Source: Methylacidiphilum caldifontis (GTDB lineage Bacteria; Verrucomicrobiota; Verrucomicrobiia; Methylacidiphilales; CAMAQI01). Taken from it: a stretch of DNA of 5,958 bases. The position numbers and the translations under genes were made by a program. This document shows, piece after piece, positions 5,208-5,958 of the stretch; the first letter of the stretch is position 1; every line of letters starts with the position of its first letter. The stretch lies in assembly GCA_945860255.1 (NCBI GenBank), contig CAMAQI010000149.1, forward strand, positions 1-5,958. Reading direction: 5' to 3'. The notes under the pieces were generated by a model. It was given only the letters and a program-made list of their open reading frames with translations, did not search any database and had not been told where the DNA came from.

Positions 5208-5958
5208 ATGAAGAAAAAGATTTTAATTCTCACAGCTGGTTTTGGAGAGGGACATAACACGGCAGCAAAAAATTTAAAGAGTGCCTTTGAATCGTTAGAG
5301 GGAGAAGAAGTTGAGGTTCAAGTATTTGATCTTCTGGATGGCTGCTACGGGGTGATGAATCGAATGTTACGCAAAACCTATTCCATGGCGATTGATCGTG
5401 CTCCAAGGCTTTGGCAGCATTTCTACGATTTTTTAGATCATTCCTCTCATGCGAGGAGTCACTTACATACCCTCACGCGCTTACACGCAGCGATGGAGAA
5501 GCTCTTGTTGAATATGGATCCAGATGCGGTGGTGAGCACCTATCCACTTTATAATTATGTGATCGACGGTATTTTTTTAGGAAAGAGACCTCGTCGATTT
5601 CATCAAGTGACCGTGGTGACCGATTCGATTTCCGTGAACTCTATTTGGTATAGTTGTCATAGCGATTTTTATGTTCTTCCGAATGAGGAGAGCGCGGGGA
5701 TCTTGAGAGAGAATGGGATTGCGGAGAGTCGAATTCGAACCCTTGGTTTTCCGGTAAGTCTTCAGTTTGAGAGGGATTTAAAAAATGAGGAGAAGGTCCC
5801 TTTTAAGGATCGGAAGCCGAAAATTCTTTGGATTATTAACGCTCAGCGAAAAAAAGCCCCCAAACTTTTAAAGAAACTTTTGGACTCACAACTTTGGGAT
5901 TTAACCGTTTGTGCGGGAAGAGACCCTCAACTTTATAAAGCTTTAAAAAAGATCATTG
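5208..5958 (+). CDS. MGDG synthase/diacylglycerol glycosyltransferase-like protein, 3'-truncated by window edge
   Basis: N-terminal 250 residues of a GT28-type glycosyltransferase, open to the window end. Related enzymes (plant MGD1, Bacillus UgtP) transfer galactose or glucose from a UDP-sugar to diacylglycerol at the inner membrane face, making phosphorus-free glycolipids. Family features are KKKILILTAGFGEGHNTAA (2-20), with the glycine-rich G.G.GH acceptor loop and H16; a basic/aromatic helical region (50-100) expected at the membrane; PDAVVSTYPLYNYV (105-118); VTVVTDS (134-140) and W147 followed by DFYVLPN (153-159), matching the 'VVTD..H..W....D.Y.V' block; and LGFPVSLQF (179-187). The second half begins KILWIINAQ (205-213), where relatives usually have a GGG-type loop, and continues VCAGRDPQLYKAL, matching 'vcGrN..L'. 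The sugar-nucleotide motifs lie beyond the window, so donor sugar is unknown. A Pho box-like site upstream suggests induction by phosphate shortage. A peptidoglycan MurG-type role is less likely given the MGDG-synthase N-domain signature. Confidence 0.85.
   Translation, partial: MKKKILILTAGFGEGHNTAAKNLKSAFESLEGEEVEVQVFDLLDGCYGVMNRMLRKTYSMAIDRAPRLWQHFYDFLDHSSHARSHLHTLTRLHAAMEKLLLNMDPDAVVSTYPLYNYVIDGIFLGKRPRRFHQVTVVTDSISVNSIWYSCHSDFYVLPNEESAGILRENGIAESRIRTLGFPVSLQFERDLKNEEKVPFKDRKPKILWIINAQRKKAPKLLKKLLDSQLWDLTVCAGRDPQLYKALKKII

Overview
The window comes from a flagellated bacterium with moderate GC content. The flagellated inference rests on a FlgM-type anti-sigma factor behind a sigma-28-like promoter; a lipoprotein with a lipobox and a PhoB-like operator are also present. 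It looks like chromosomal core or near-core sequence: no transposases, phage genes, RNA genes or CRISPR repeats were seen. The phylum cannot be assigned from this window alone; the proteins do not closely resemble well-known enterobacterial or Bacillus versions.

Left part (1-3202, all on +): the 3' portion of an AI-2E family membrane transporter; a response regulator with receiver, coiled coil and HD-GYP domains (c-di-GMP phosphodiesterase type) whose HDxGK motif is altered; a lipoprotein of unknown function 25 bases downstream; then a short FlgM-like gene with its own sigma-28-type promoter, closed by a strong intrinsic terminator. The regulator and lipoprotein probably form one transcription unit. 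Their position beside flgM suggests, without proving, a link to motility or surface regulation.

Middle (3203-3482): about 280 bases without a credible gene. On the minus strand it reads as a C-rich, G-poor stretch that could act as a Rho-loading site ending the convergent glycosidase transcript.

Right part (3483-5958): a divergent pair. On the minus strand is a complete family 1 glycoside hydrolase with both catalytic glutamates and an unusual, strongly basic insertion. On the plus strand, running off the window, is the N-terminal 250 residues of an MGDG-synthase/processive diacylglycerol glycosyltransferase-like enzyme. The shared intergenic region contains a two-half-site direct repeat with 11-bp period, TTGTCAC-CTTT-TTGTCAC, which matches the PhoB 'Pho box' layout. 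A weak -10 hexamer lies 10 bases downstream and there is no ordinary -35.

The most notable reading is that the glycosyltransferase is switched on by phosphate starvation to make phosphorus-free glycolipids (membrane lipid remodelling), with the divergent GH1 enzyme possibly acting on the same glycolipids. The operator is visible in the sequence; the physiology is inference.
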